Of a DNA stretch of 64,000 nt, positions 18,118 to 27,216 are shown piece by piece. The stretch is from Bacteroides acidifaciens (GTDB taxonomy: Bacteria; Bacteroidota; Bacteroidia; Bacteroidales; Bacteroidaceae): assembly GCF_903181435.1 (NCBI RefSeq), contig NZ_CAEUHO010000001.1, positions 930,001-994,000 on the forward strand. The letters run 5' to 3'. How positions within the stretch are numbered: the first letter of the stretch is position 1; every line of letters starts with the position of its first letter. Made by a program: the position numbers and the translations under genes. The notes under the pieces were generated by a model. The model was not told the DNA's origin. It worked only from the letters and a program-made list of their open reading frames with translations, and did not search any database.

Positions 18118-18930
18118 ATGAATGAATTATTTAACGTAAAGGACAAAGTTGTTGTAATTACCGGTGGAGCCGGAATCTTGGGTAAAGGAATTGCTGCATA
18201 TCTCGCAAAAGAAGGTGCAAAAGTAGTTGTGCTCGACAGAAGCGAAGAAGCAGGAAAAGCATTGGTAGACAGTATCAAAGCTGAGGGTAACGAAGCCATG
18301 TTCCTTTACACTGACGTAATGGATAAAGAAGTATTGGAAGGCAACAAAGTAGAGATCATGAAAGCTTATGGTCGCATTGACGTATTGCTGAACGCTGCCG
18401 GAGGTAACATGGCAGGTGCTACAATTGCACCGGACAAGACTTTCTTCGACTTACAGATTGACGCTTTCAAGAAGGTGGTAGATTTGAACCTGTTCGGTAC
18501 AGTATTGCCTACAATGGTATTTGCTGAAGTCATGGTAGAACAGAAGAAAGGTTCAATCGTAAACTTCTGCTCTGAATCTGCACTTCGTCCGTTGACTCGT
18601 GTCGTTGGTTATGGTGCAGCTAAAGCGGCTATCGCTAACTTTACTAAATATATGGCTGGTGAACTGGCTCTGAAATTCGGTAACGGCTTGCGTGTAAACG
18701 CTATTGCTCCGGGTTTCTTCCTGACTGAACAGAACCGTACATTATTGACTAATCCTGACGGTTCTTTGACCGATCGTTCAAAGACAATCCTTGCTCATAC
18801 TCCGTTCAACCGTTTCGGTGAACCGGAAGACCTTTACGGAACAATCCACTATCTGATTAGTGATGCTTCTAACTTCGTAACAGGTACAGTAGCTGTTATT
18901 GATGGTGGTTTCGACGCATTCTCTATTTAA
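18118..18930 (+). CDS. SDR-family D-mannonate/fructuronate oxidoreductase
   Basis: A 270-residue short-chain dehydrogenase with the NAD(P) glycine motif TGGAGILGKGIA (residues ~15-26), NAAGG, the catalytic Ser in FCSESALRPLTRVVGYGAAKAA, and the YxxxK pair (Tyr-Gly-Ala-Ala-Lys). The C-terminal half has the GNGLRVNAIAPGFFLTEQNR segment. SDRs of this kind next to uxuA act as D-mannonate oxidoreductases in Bacteroidota, in place of the unrelated E. coli UxuB. Substrate is inferred from the neighbour uxuA. Confidence 0.85.
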   Translation: MNELFNVKDKVVVITGGAGILGKGIAAYLAKEGAKVVVLDRSEEAGKALVDSIKAEGNEAMFLYTDVMDKEVLEGNKVEIMKAYGRIDVLLNAAGGNMAGATIAPDKTFFDLQIDAFKKVVDLNLFGTVLPTMVFAEVMVEQKKGSIVNFCSESALRPLTRVVGYGAAKAAIANFTKYMAGELALKFGNGLRVNAIAPGFFLTEQNRTLLTNPDGSLTDRSKTILAHTPFNRFGEPEDLYGTIHYLISDASNFVTGTVAVIDGGFDAFSI

Positions 18931-18944
18931 TAAATGGAGCATTG

Positions 18945-20226
<1,282 letters not shown>

Positions 20227-20254
20227 TCTGAGTACCTGATTAGCATTATATTAT

Positions 20255-20303
20255 AAAAACACTACGGCTATTATTGATTGAAATAATAGTTGTAGTGTTT
20301 TTT
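20255..20303 (+). terminator. Terminator between uxuA and the convergent exonuclease gene
   Basis: The arms AAACACTACGGCTATTATT and AATAATAGTTGTAGTGTTT pair around GATTGA with a flanking T-run on the + side and an A-run (T-run for the minus strand) on the left, so it can serve both directions. Confidence 0.85.
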
Positions 20304-20898
20304 ATTTGGTCTTTTTCGCCTGTTGGGAGATGAATATATCGAACAAGTCTCCGGCGTGCGTATCTTTATCGTCTTTTTTAGCCGGTTTCACTCTCTTTGG
20401 TTCGGGAATAATTTGTATTGCAATTTGGGCGCAGGCTTCGGCATCAGCAAGTGCGTGGTGATGATTCTCCAAGCTATATCCACATCGTTCCGCTACCGTA
20501 TGCAACTGATGATTCGGAAGTTCTTTTCCGAACACTTTCCTCGAAGTACGGCATGTACAATAAAACTTATAATCAGGATAAGTCATATCATACAATTCGT
20601 GAACCGCACGGAGACAGCCTTCGTCGAAAGGACTGTTGTGGGCTACAAGCGGCAATCCCTCTATCAACGGTTTGATTTCAGCCCATACATCGGGAAAATC
20701 TTCGGCTTCTATCGTATCATCGTAAGTTAGTCCGTGAATAGCTGTTGTCCATTGGGTGTAATAATTGGGAGCAGGACGGATGAGGCGATAGATTTTATTC
20801 ACAATCTTACCGCCTCTTACAATGACAATACCGACACTGCATACGCTTGTACGTTTGCCGTTGGCTGTTTCAAAGTCGATTGCTGCAAAGTCTTTCAT
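20302..20898 (-). CDS. DnaQ-like 3'-5' exonuclease
   Basis: A 198-residue DEDDh exonuclease: Exo I FAAIDFETANG, Exo II around HNSPFDEGCLR and Exo III HHALADAEACAQIA with the catalytic His and Asp. It resembles the proofreading epsilon subunit but stands alone, followed by a basic tail (KRVKPAKKDD). It probably acts in DNA repair or RNA/DNA end trimming. No operon partner is seen. Confidence 0.88.
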   Translation of the reverse strand: MKDFAAIDFETANGKRTSVCSVGIVIVRGGKIVNKIYRLIRPAPNYYTQWTTAIHGLTYDDTIEAEDFPDVWAEIKPLIEGLPLVAHNSPFDEGCLRAVHELYDMTYPDYKFYCTCRTSRKVFGKELPNHQLHTVAERCGYSLENHHHALADAEACAQIAIQIIPEPKRVKPAKKDDKDTHAGDLFDIFISQQAKKTK

Positions 20899-20988
20899 TA
20901 GTCCGTTGTTTCTTTCCTTCCGAAGAAGAATGTCTCTCTCTTTCTGATGATAGTTGGATAGATAGTATATCTATTCTCCGTGTTTCAT

Positions 20989-21264
20989 TTAGAATTCGAA
21001 CTTTTCCAGTTTCATTTCAGCTAATTCCTGAATGATACCTACATATTTGCCGAAGTGCGGAGACTTCTCGTGAGCTGCTAATACCTCGGCATTCTGCCAT
21101 GTTTCACAAATCATGAAAACGTCGTGACGGGTACTGCTTTCGAAAGTATCATAAGCAATGCATCCTTCTTCCTTCAAAGAGCAAGCAGTCAGATCTTTAG
21201 CTGCTTCAATCGCTTTTTCGCGGTTTGTCTCGCTTACGCGGACGAAAACATTCAATCTAATCAT
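20989..21264 (-). CDS. Putative quinol monooxygenase (ABM domain)
   Basis: A 91-residue single-domain protein of the antibiotic-biosynthesis-monooxygenase (YgiN-like) fold: IRLNVFVRVSETNREKAIEAAKDLTACSLKEEGCIAYDTFES and the family-typical MICETWQNAEVLAAHEKSPHF. Such proteins are small dimeric barrels acting on quinols or as stress proteins. ATG 21264 was chosen over the longer frame from 21327. A TATCTTTG -7-like element is at 21325-21332. Confidence 0.85.
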   Translation of the reverse strand: MIRLNVFVRVSETNREKAIEAAKDLTACSLKEEGCIAYDTFESSTRHDVFMICETWQNAEVLAAHEKSPHFGKYVGIIQELAEMKLEKFEF

Positions 21265-21596
21265 GGTCTTTATTATTAAATGATTAAAAATAGCTTTATC
21301 ACATCTTGGTGAATAAATCGTAGGCAAAGATACTATTTTTGTGCTTTTTCGGATAGCTTGTTCTTTAAATTTCTGCCCAATGCAACTATCTGAAGTCGGA
21401 ACTGGAGAACTTGAGAAAGTATTCTTTTCTTTCGGGCAAACAGCCTTATAAGTATAAAGTAAAGAAAGGAGATATTATTTTGATACATAGAAGGTGCTTG
21501 CTTGATATTTTAGGATAAAGTCCGTAATATAGATTTTTTTTGTAGCTTTGTAAAATGATGGCATATAAAAGTAATATCACCCTAATAATCGAAGAT

Positions 21597-22298
21597 ATGA
21601 AAAAAGTATTTTTATTGGCTTTTGCCTTGTTCGCATGGAATATCCTTGCCAATGCTCAGGAAAGTGACAAAAGATATGTTGAAGTGACCGGTTCTTCGGA
21701 GATAGAAGTCGTCCCGGAAGAAATACACTTTCTGATTCAGATAAAGGAATATTGGGAAGAAGAATATACGGGTAAATCGAAGAAAGAGGAAGACTTCCGG
21801 ACGAAAGTGCCGTTGGCTATGATAGAGAAAGATTTGCGTAAAAGTTTGCGTAAAATAGGAATATCGGATGAGGCTATCCGTACGCAGGAAGTAGGGGAGT
21901 ATTGGCGTCAGAGAGGGAAGGAATTCCTGATAGGCAAGCAACTGGATATCCGTCTTACGGATTTCGAGCAAATCAATTCCATTATCCGTTCTGTCAATAC
22001 ATGGGGAATTGAATCAATGCGTATCGGCGAACTAAAACATAGGGATTTGCCTATGTACAGGAAGCAGGGAAAGATTGAAGCACTGAAAGCAGCCCGTGAG
22101 AAGGCATCCTATCTGGTGGAAGCAATGGGACAGCAATTGGGTGAAGTCATTCGTATCGTTGAACCTGCCGATAACAACATAAGCCGTTATATTCCTTTCC
22201 AGGCACAGAGCAATGTCAGCATGGGGACGGCAGCTACCGAACAGTACCGTGTCATCAAGCTGAGATATGAAATGACCGCCCGTTTTGCCATAAAATAA
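21597..22298 (+). CDS. SIMPL domain (DUF541) exported protein
   Basis: A 233-residue periplasmic or surface protein with a cleavable signal peptide (MKKVFLLAFALFAWNILANAQ) followed by the SIMPL/DUF541 domain: YVEVTGSSEIEVVPEEIHFLIQIKE near the mature N-terminus and AAREKASYLVEAMGQQLGEVIRI toward the end. The family is widespread and is linked to envelope or oxidative stress, but has no defined activity. An alternative start 14 codons upstream (21555) is less likely because of the signal peptide. Confidence 0.85.
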   Translation: MKKVFLLAFALFAWNILANAQESDKRYVEVTGSSEIEVVPEEIHFLIQIKEYWEEEYTGKSKKEEDFRTKVPLAMIEKDLRKSLRKIGISDEAIRTQEVGEYWRQRGKEFLIGKQLDIRLTDFEQINSIIRSVNTWGIESMRIGELKHRDLPMYRKQGKIEALKAAREKASYLVEAMGQQLGEVIRIVEPADNNISRYIPFQAQSNVSMGTAATEQYRVIKLRYEMTARFAIK

Positions 22299-22320
22299 AA
22301 AAATGCCTATCTTTGTCGCA

Positions 22321-22388
22321 TGACTAAAAAATAATAAATCGGATTTGGTTTAGTAAACAATCTGTATCTCTGATACAGATTGTTTTTT
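22321..22388 (+). ncRNA. Candidate small RNA with its own promoter and terminator
   Basis: At the 3' end of the SIMPL gene TTTG (22284-22287), a 20-nt gap and TATCTTTG (22308-22315) form a consensus-like promoter. The terminator ends at 22388, so a transcript of about 65-70 nt is predicted. It has no coding potential beyond four codons. It may equally be just the 3' end of the SIMPL transcript. Confidence 0.25.
22357..22388 (+). terminator. Intrinsic terminator downstream of the SIMPL gene
   Basis: ACAATCTGTATC (22357-22368) pairs perfectly with GATACAGATTGT (22372-22383) and is followed by a six-T run. Confidence 0.9.
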
Positions 22389-22577
22389 CGTTAAAGCCTT
22401 TTGGTTTATTCTTTGTTCCAAGTTCTTTAATAACTGTCTGCCATAAGCGGTACGGTTTTCACCATTTTGTTCTACCTCTTTTTATAAACTAAGGTCAAGG
22501 AAGACTTACTTCAAAAACTGTAGGAATACACCATTGATTCACAGTCTCCCGATTACCTTACTTAAAAAGCACAACGT

Positions 22578-22834
22578 ATGAAAAAAGATTTGTTGAAAGT
22601 AACTATCAGGCAGAAACACTTTTCGGCGGACAGACCATACTTTCTTTGGATACACAATCTATCGAAAAGTATCTGGATAAATTGGATGCGAAAACCACCG
22701 TCGGCGAACTGTTGGTAATCAAAGCACAAGCACAGGGATTGAAGTTGGCTGATACACCGGAAGCGGACGAAGTATATACCCGTGAATGGGCTTTGAATAC
22801 TGCTGCTCTGACTAAGTTGCTGTTAGGTGATTAA
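22578..22834 (+). pseudogene. Small gene remnant or frameshifted CDS, unknown family
   Basis: A good start (ATGAAAAAAG at 22578) opens a frame that diverges from the longer coding frame, which runs without stop to TAA 22832-22834 and contains GGQTILSLDTQSIEKYLDKL and ends NTAALTKLLLGD. The two frames can be joined at the A-run just after the ATG (one inserted or two deleted bases). From TTG 22646 an intact 62-codon ORF remains. I do not recognise the family. The 180 bp before it, after the terminator, shows no coding signal. Confidence 0.4.
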
Positions 22835-22920
22835 TTTCTAGCGGTTAACTAAATCTTTTCTTCCTAATATTTATAAGTTGTATTGTGATAAAGTATATCT
22901 TTGTATGCAATAAATTAATC

Positions 22921-23008
22921 GTCTGACTATAGTTGCTTTTTCGTCTAACTATAGTCAGACGAAAGAGTAACTATAGTCAGATGCAAGTTACACTATAGTC
23001 AGACGAAT
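22921..23008. repeat. 22-bp palindromic tandem array B (4 units)
   Basis: Four contiguous 22-bp units at 22921, 22943, 22965 and 22987. All contain ACTATAGT at the same offset; unit 2 is nearly a full palindrome (CGTCTAACTATAGTCAGACG). Units 1 and 2 carry CGTCT on the left, units 2 and 4 CAGACGAA on the right. It lies about 97 bp before the HU-like gene. No spacer sequences separate units. Confidence 0.88.
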
Positions 23009-23104
23009 AAATATATACTAATCGAGAACTAGTGATTGGTATAAGAGAGATTAAATATCAGGCAAGAAAATGATAAATGATAACCCAATAAAATATAGCT
23101 GCTT

Positions 23105-23722
23105 ATGAGTGCGTATTATGATTTGTATGAGACACCGGACGTTCAGAATACCGGCGAGAAGCAACCCCTTCATGCGCGGATAGTTCCGAGCGGGACTTAT
23201 TCCCAAAAAGAGTTTATAGAACGTGTGTCACACTATCAACATTTTCCCCAGAATATGGTTGACGGGGTGCTGGGGGCTGTAATAGATGAACTTGGTAGTC
23301 TCTTGGCGCGTGGCTATATTGTGGAGCTTGGAGAGCTGGGACATCTTAGTGTCTCTTTGAAATGCACTCAGAAGGTGATGACTAAAAAAGAAATCCGTTC
23401 CGAATCTATCTGTTTTGACAATGTACACCTGCGTACTTCCAAAAATTTTAAATTGAAGGTAAGACGGGAAATGAGACTTGAACGTGTGCCCAAATCGGGA
23501 CGGACTGTTAGTAAAACGGAGATACCTATCGAGCAACGTCTTCAAATGTTACAGGAGTTTCTGAAGAAGAACGGAGGAATCACCCGCATAGAATACAGCA
23601 GGCTGACAGGAGTATCCCGGCTGAAAGCCGTTGATGATTTGAATACTTTTATCCGAGAAGGAAAACTGCGTAAGAGAGGGGCGGGAAGGAATGTGTTTTA
23701 TGTGTGGAAGCTGGAAGAATAA
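23105..23722 (+). CDS. HU-family DNA-binding protein with C-terminal helix-turn-helix extension
   Basis: A 205-residue nucleoid-type protein. Residues ~20-125 show the HU-like fold seen in Bacteroidales (ARIVPSGTYSQKEFIERVSHYQHFPQNMVDGVLGAVIDELGSLLARGYIVELGELGHLSVSLK). After a linker (VPKSGRTVSKTEIP) the C-terminus ~145-205 looks like a winged helix (FLKKNGGITRIEYSRLTGVSRLKAVDDLNTFIREGKLRKRG). It may bind and bend DNA with added specificity. It lies just downstream of array B. Its last ~40 bp are duplicated 1.5 kb downstream. Confidence 0.85.
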   Translation: MSAYYDLYETPDVQNTGEKQPLHARIVPSGTYSQKEFIERVSHYQHFPQNMVDGVLGAVIDELGSLLARGYIVELGELGHLSVSLKCTQKVMTKKEIRSESICFDNVHLRTSKNFKLKVRREMRLERVPKSGRTVSKTEIPIEQRLQMLQEFLKKNGGITRIEYSRLTGVSRLKAVDDLNTFIREGKLRKRGAGRNVFYVWKLEE

Positions 23723-23757
23723 GATTATAATAAGTAATTGTCCTTCTTTTGGCTAAC
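23683..23757 (+). repeat. 75-bp direct repeat, copy 1 (3' end of HU-like gene)
   Basis: This segment covers the last codons of the HU-like gene and about 35 bp beyond. It matches 25169-25243 with roughly ten mismatches. The shared stretches include ATGTGTTTTATGT and GTAATTGTCCTTCTTTT. Confidence 0.8.
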
Positions 23758-23937
23758 CATTAATTCGAATTAAATATTACTGCCAACATTCCAATATGAG
23801 GGCGTAACCGCAGAATCACACCCAAAAGGGATGAGATTTCAGTTTTTCCGTTTAGTTCAAGCACATTACGTATGGTAACGTAATGGTTTTAGCGAGAATT
23901 GTATTAACTTTGTGGCACGGGCAAAAGTATTAGGCGT

Positions 23938-24195
23938 ATGAAGAGGTGGCAGAAAATAGTCGGTATTTTAGTGATTTTAGCCTTGGCAATCGCAAATGCT
24001 TGGGCTGTGATTGACTATATCCACTTGTCAGGAGTCGCTGGAGCATGGTGTGCTGAAATCACACAAGAGTCATTCTTTGACTGCGTCTTTAATTTTAGAC
24101 ACCACTTTTGGTTATATACATTCTTTTCCATCATTGATTTCTTTATAATAATAGCATTGTTCATTTGCCTTTGGAGGAAAGGAGGTAAGCGATGA
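23938..24195 (+). CDS. Small two-helix membrane protein, unknown
   Basis: An 85-residue protein with two predicted membrane helices (residues ~7-27 and ~58-78) and a basic C-terminus (RKGGKR). The start MKRWQKIVGILVIL resembles that of the frameshifted neighbour at 24852 (MRQWQQIIGVVGLL), so the two are likely paralogues. A TAACTTTG -7-like box is at 23905-23912. The stop overlaps the next start (ATGA). No function can be assigned. Confidence 0.6.
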   Translation: MKRWQKIVGILVILALAIANAWAVIDYIHLSGVAGAWCAEITQESFFDCVFNFRHHFWLYTFFSIIDFFIIIALFICLWRKGGKR

Positions 24196-24302
24196 AACGT
24201 GTAAGCGTAATATCGTTGTTGTCATTGAGTTTACTTCTTGAGATGAATGCTTGTCAGCTCTCAATAAGCGAAATATCATCAACCCTCAACTGCATCATGT
24301 AG
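24192..24302 (+). CDS. Short lipoprotein-like ORF, 36 codons
   Basis: It starts with ATGA overlapping the previous stop and encodes MKRVSVISLLSLSLLLE followed by MNAC, which looks like a type II signal peptide and lipobox, then only 18 more residues. It may be a truncated lipoprotein gene within the decaying cluster. Confidence 0.35.
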   Translation: MKRVSVISLLSLSLLLEMNACQLSISEISSTLNCIM

Positions 24303-24368
24303 ATAGCCTTTATGAAGATTTCGCCAATAATAACCGGTTACTGTTTAATCCTCCAAAGTGACAAAGAC

Positions 24369-24848
24369 ATGAAACTGACCGATAAACGATTTTGGAAATT
24401 TGAGGTAATGACGCTGCTTTGCGGTTTCTTGTTGCTCTGCCAAGTGGTTGTTGTGCTTATATGCAACGGTGCTGAATTTGAATCGTGCAATGGAGCCGTA
24501 TTGATATTGCTATTGCCTATATTATGTTTTTACTTCGCTATATCCGGTATCCCAACTTGGCTTTTGTATAAAGGAAACTCTTGGTTGAGACTTGCTGGAT
24601 ACTTGTATATGTTTTCTGCCGTGCTGTTGATAGTTCCACTATTAATATTCTTATATGACTGGAATCCTGTAACTGCGAATATGCGACCAGAGAACATACC
24701 AGTAAATGAAAGCAAATACATTACTGATAATGAACTTGTCAGTCTCATTTGTACAGGATGGGCGGTTCTCCTTATTATTCCCGTGTTGATTACTTCGCAT
24801 TTTACTAAACGATGGATTGTGAATAAAGAGAACACACAGGTAATTTGA
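24369..24848 (+). CDS. Membrane protein with about four helices, unknown
   Basis: A 159-residue protein starting MKLTDKRFWKFEV, with hydrophobic segments near residues 15-33, 42-60, 71-95 and 130-148. The third loop is acidic (PENIPVNESKYITDNE). No domain is recognised. ATG 24369 is used; the frame is open back to 24312. It belongs to the same close-packed set of small membrane genes, 4 bp before the next one. Confidence 0.6.
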   Translation: MKLTDKRFWKFEVMTLLCGFLLLCQVVVVLICNGAEFESCNGAVLILLLPILCFYFAISGIPTWLLYKGNSWLRLAGYLYMFSAVLLIVPLLIFLYDWNPVTANMRPENIPVNESKYITDNELVSLICTGWAVLLIIPVLITSHFTKRWIVNKENTQVI

Positions 24849-24851
24849 AAT

Positions 24852-25146
24852 ATGAGACAGTGGCAACAGATAATCGGTGTAGTAGGATTGCTTCTGATAG
24901 AGGTAATGATAATTTTACGTAGTTCCTAAAGCCAATGCTAATGAGGGCGATACACGAGTATGGCTGGTAATTGAGTTGTCTTTAGTCTTGTTGATAAGTT
25001 TGGCAATTTTGATAAAAGAGAATTGGGATGATTTTATCAAAGAATTCCTTCGAGAAGATATCAACAATGCCTATATCCAACTGATAGAGTTTTCATTATT
25101 GAGTGAAATTGTGTTGGAATGGGATGATGGAGATTTAGAGCATTAA
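24852..25146 (+). pseudogene. Frameshifted small membrane protein gene
   Basis: The first frame (MRQWQQIIGVVGLLLIEVMII) stops after 25 codons at 24927-24929. A second frame continues with YVVPKANANEGDTRVW, a hydrophobic helix and an acidic tail ending GDLEH at TAA 25144-25146. Removing one T from the TTTT run at 24913-24916 joins them into one protein of about 97 residues. It is probably a paralogue of the gene at 23938. Inactivation, sequencing error or slippage cannot be told apart. Confidence 0.6.
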
Positions 25147-25168
25147 GGAACAGCCAAGAAAACGAAAC

Positions 25169-25243
25169 GGAAAGGGATGTGTTTTATGTATGGAAACAGG
25201 AAGAATAATATTATAATAGGTAATTGTCCTTCTTTTTGCTAAC
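25169..25243 (+). repeat. 75-bp direct repeat, copy 2 (remnant of an HU-like gene end)
   Basis: It matches 23683-23757. In one frame it still encodes RDVFYVWKQEE-stop, parallel to the RNVFYVWKLEE-stop of the intact HU-like gene, so it is a remnant of a second gene copy or a duplicated end. The cluster of small membrane genes lies between the two copies. Confidence 0.75.
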
Positions 25244-25285
25244 AATTTTGTACCTTTGTTTGTCTATAAAGAAAATAGTAAGATT

Positions 25286-26998
25286 ATGGCAAGAATAACT
25301 ATTCCTTATGCAGTGGCGGATTTCATAGATTTGCGTGAACGTGGATTCTATTATGTAGATAAAACAGATTATATTTCGAAGTTAGAGGATTATAATGCCC
25401 CTGTGTTTCTCCGTCCCCGCCGTTTTGGAAAAAGCCTGTTGGTTTCTACTTTGGCTTGCTATTATGACCGTACCAAAGCGCATCGGTTTGAAGAATTGTT
25501 TGGGGGAACTTGGATTGGTAGTCATCCGACAAAGGAACATAATCGTTATATGATTATTCGCTATGATTTTTCAAAAATGGTGATGGCGGATAACATTGAA
25601 GGATTAGCGCAGAACTTTAATGATTTGAATTGCTCTCCTGTGGAGATTATGGTAGAGCATAATCGGGATTTATTTGGTGATTTTCAATTTCTCAATCGGG
25701 GAGATGCATCCAAAATGTTGGAAGAGGTTCTTGGTTTTGCCCGTTCTCACGAATTTCCTAAAGTCTATATATTAATTGATGAATATGATAATTTCACGAA
25801 TCAACTGCTGACTGCATATAATGATCCGCTTTATGAAGAAGTGACGACGAATGACAGTTTCCTGCGTACTTTCTTTAAGGTGATAAAAGCTGGTATAGGT
25901 GAGGGGAGTGTCCGTACTTGTTTCTGTACAGGTGTGTTGCCTGTCACAATGGATGATTTGACCAGTGGATATAATATTGCTGAGATATTGACTCTTGAAC
26001 CTAATTTCCTGAATATGCTCGGGTTTACATACGAAGAGACAGAAACATACTTGCGTTATGTACTTGATAAATATTCTACAGGACAGGAGCGTTTTGATGA
26101 AATCTGGCAGCTAATTGTGAGCAACTACGATGGTTATCGTTTCCGTCCTAATGGTGACCGGTTGTTCAATGCTACTATCCTTACTTATTTCTTCAAGAAA
26201 TTTGCAGCCAATGCCGGCAGTATTCCTGATGAATTGGTAGATGAAAACTTGCGTACCGATATTAATTGGATTCGTCGGCTCACCCTTTCACTGGATAATG
26301 CAAAAGCAATGTTGGATGCGTTGGTTATTGATGATGAGCTGCCTTATAATGTAGCCGACCTTGCCAGTAAATTCAATAAGAAAAAGTTCTTTGATAAGGA
26401 GTTTTATCCCATTAGCTTGTTTTATTTGGGAATGACAACGTTGAAAGATAAATTCGTGACAACATTGCCTAATATGACGATGCGTAGTGTGTACATGGAC
26501 TACTATAATCAGTTGAACAAGATAGAAGGTAATGCGCAGCGCTATGTTCCTGTATATCGGAAGTATGATTCCAATCGAAGTTTGGAACCACTGGTACAAA
26601 ACTATTTCGAGCAATACTTAGGACAATTCCCGGCACAGGTATTTGATAAAATCAATGAGAACTTCATCCGATGTTCATTCTATGAGCTTGTGTCACGGTA
26701 TTTGAGTAGCTGTTATACGTTTGCTATTGAACAGAATAACTCCGTAGGACGTTCGGATTTTGAAATGACAGGTATTCCCAGTACGGATTATTATACAGAT
26801 GACCGTGTCGTAGAATTCAAATATTATCGTGCAAAAGAAGCGGAAAAGATGCTTGCACTTACCGAACCTCTTCCCGAACATGTGGAGCAGGTGAAAAGAT
26901 ATGGTGAAGATACGAAAAGAAAGTTTCCATATTATAATGTACGTACGTATGTAGTATACATTTGCGCCAATAAAGGATGGAAATGCTGGGAAGTGTAA
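25286..26998 (+). CDS. AAA-ATPase-like protein with C-terminal PD-(D/E)XK nuclease domain
   Basis: A 570-residue protein of the type common in Bacteroidales. The N-terminal ARITIPYAVADFIDLRERGFYYVDKTDYISKLEDYNAPVFLRPRRFGKSLLVSTL carries the family's RPRRFGKS (Walker A-like) motif. VYILIDEYDN near residue 165 is the Walker B. The C-terminal region has the nuclease-like DRVVEFKYYRAKEAEKML motif (E-x-K). These proteins are multicopy and of unknown role, perhaps defence or mobile-element related. ATG 25286 is preferred over 25256 because the family starts near MARITIPYAV. TACCTTTG at 25251-25258 could be its -7 box. Confidence 0.85.
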   Translation: MARITIPYAVADFIDLRERGFYYVDKTDYISKLEDYNAPVFLRPRRFGKSLLVSTLACYYDRTKAHRFEELFGGTWIGSHPTKEHNRYMIIRYDFSKMVMADNIEGLAQNFNDLNCSPVEIMVEHNRDLFGDFQFLNRGDASKMLEEVLGFARSHEFPKVYILIDEYDNFTNQLLTAYNDPLYEEVTTNDSFLRTFFKVIKAGIGEGSVRTCFCTGVLPVTMDDLTSGYNIAEILTLEPNFLNMLGFTYEETETYLRYVLDKYSTGQERFDEIWQLIVSNYDGYRFRPNGDRLFNATILTYFFKKFAANAGSIPDELVDENLRTDINWIRRLTLSLDNAKAMLDALVIDDELPYNVADLASKFNKKKFFDKEFYPISLFYLGMTTLKDKFVTTLPNMTMRSVYMDYYNQLNKIEGNAQRYVPVYRKYDSNRSLEPLVQNYFEQYLGQFPAQVFDKINENFIRCSFYELVSRYLSSCYTFAIEQNNSVGRSDFEMTGIPSTDYYTDDRVVEFKYYRAKEAEKMLALTEPLPEHVEQVKRYGEDTKRKFPYYNVRTYVVYICANKGWKCWEV

Positions 26999-27091
26999 GA
27001 TGGTAAAGTTTGTATAATTCGGATGGAAACAAATATAGAGTTTATCTGATGTTGTTGGGAATCAATCAACCTGACGTGGCTTCTGATATTG

Positions 27092-27175
27092 ATGCGTATA
27101 CAAGATGATAGTGACTATTCTAGAATTACTGAAAATCTCCGTAATAAACGAATGAAAAGGGAGAAATGGCATTAA
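27092..27175 (+). other. Short ORF in a gene-poor gap
   Basis: Between 26999 and 27216 the only coding signal is a 27-codon ORF, basic at its end (NLRNKRMKREKWH). It is probably a remnant or chance. The rest of the gap shows no structure that I could identify. Confidence 0.15.
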
Positions 27176-27216
27176 AAACAGCTTGGAAGCAAAACAGTCT
27201 TTGGAGAAAGAGATGA

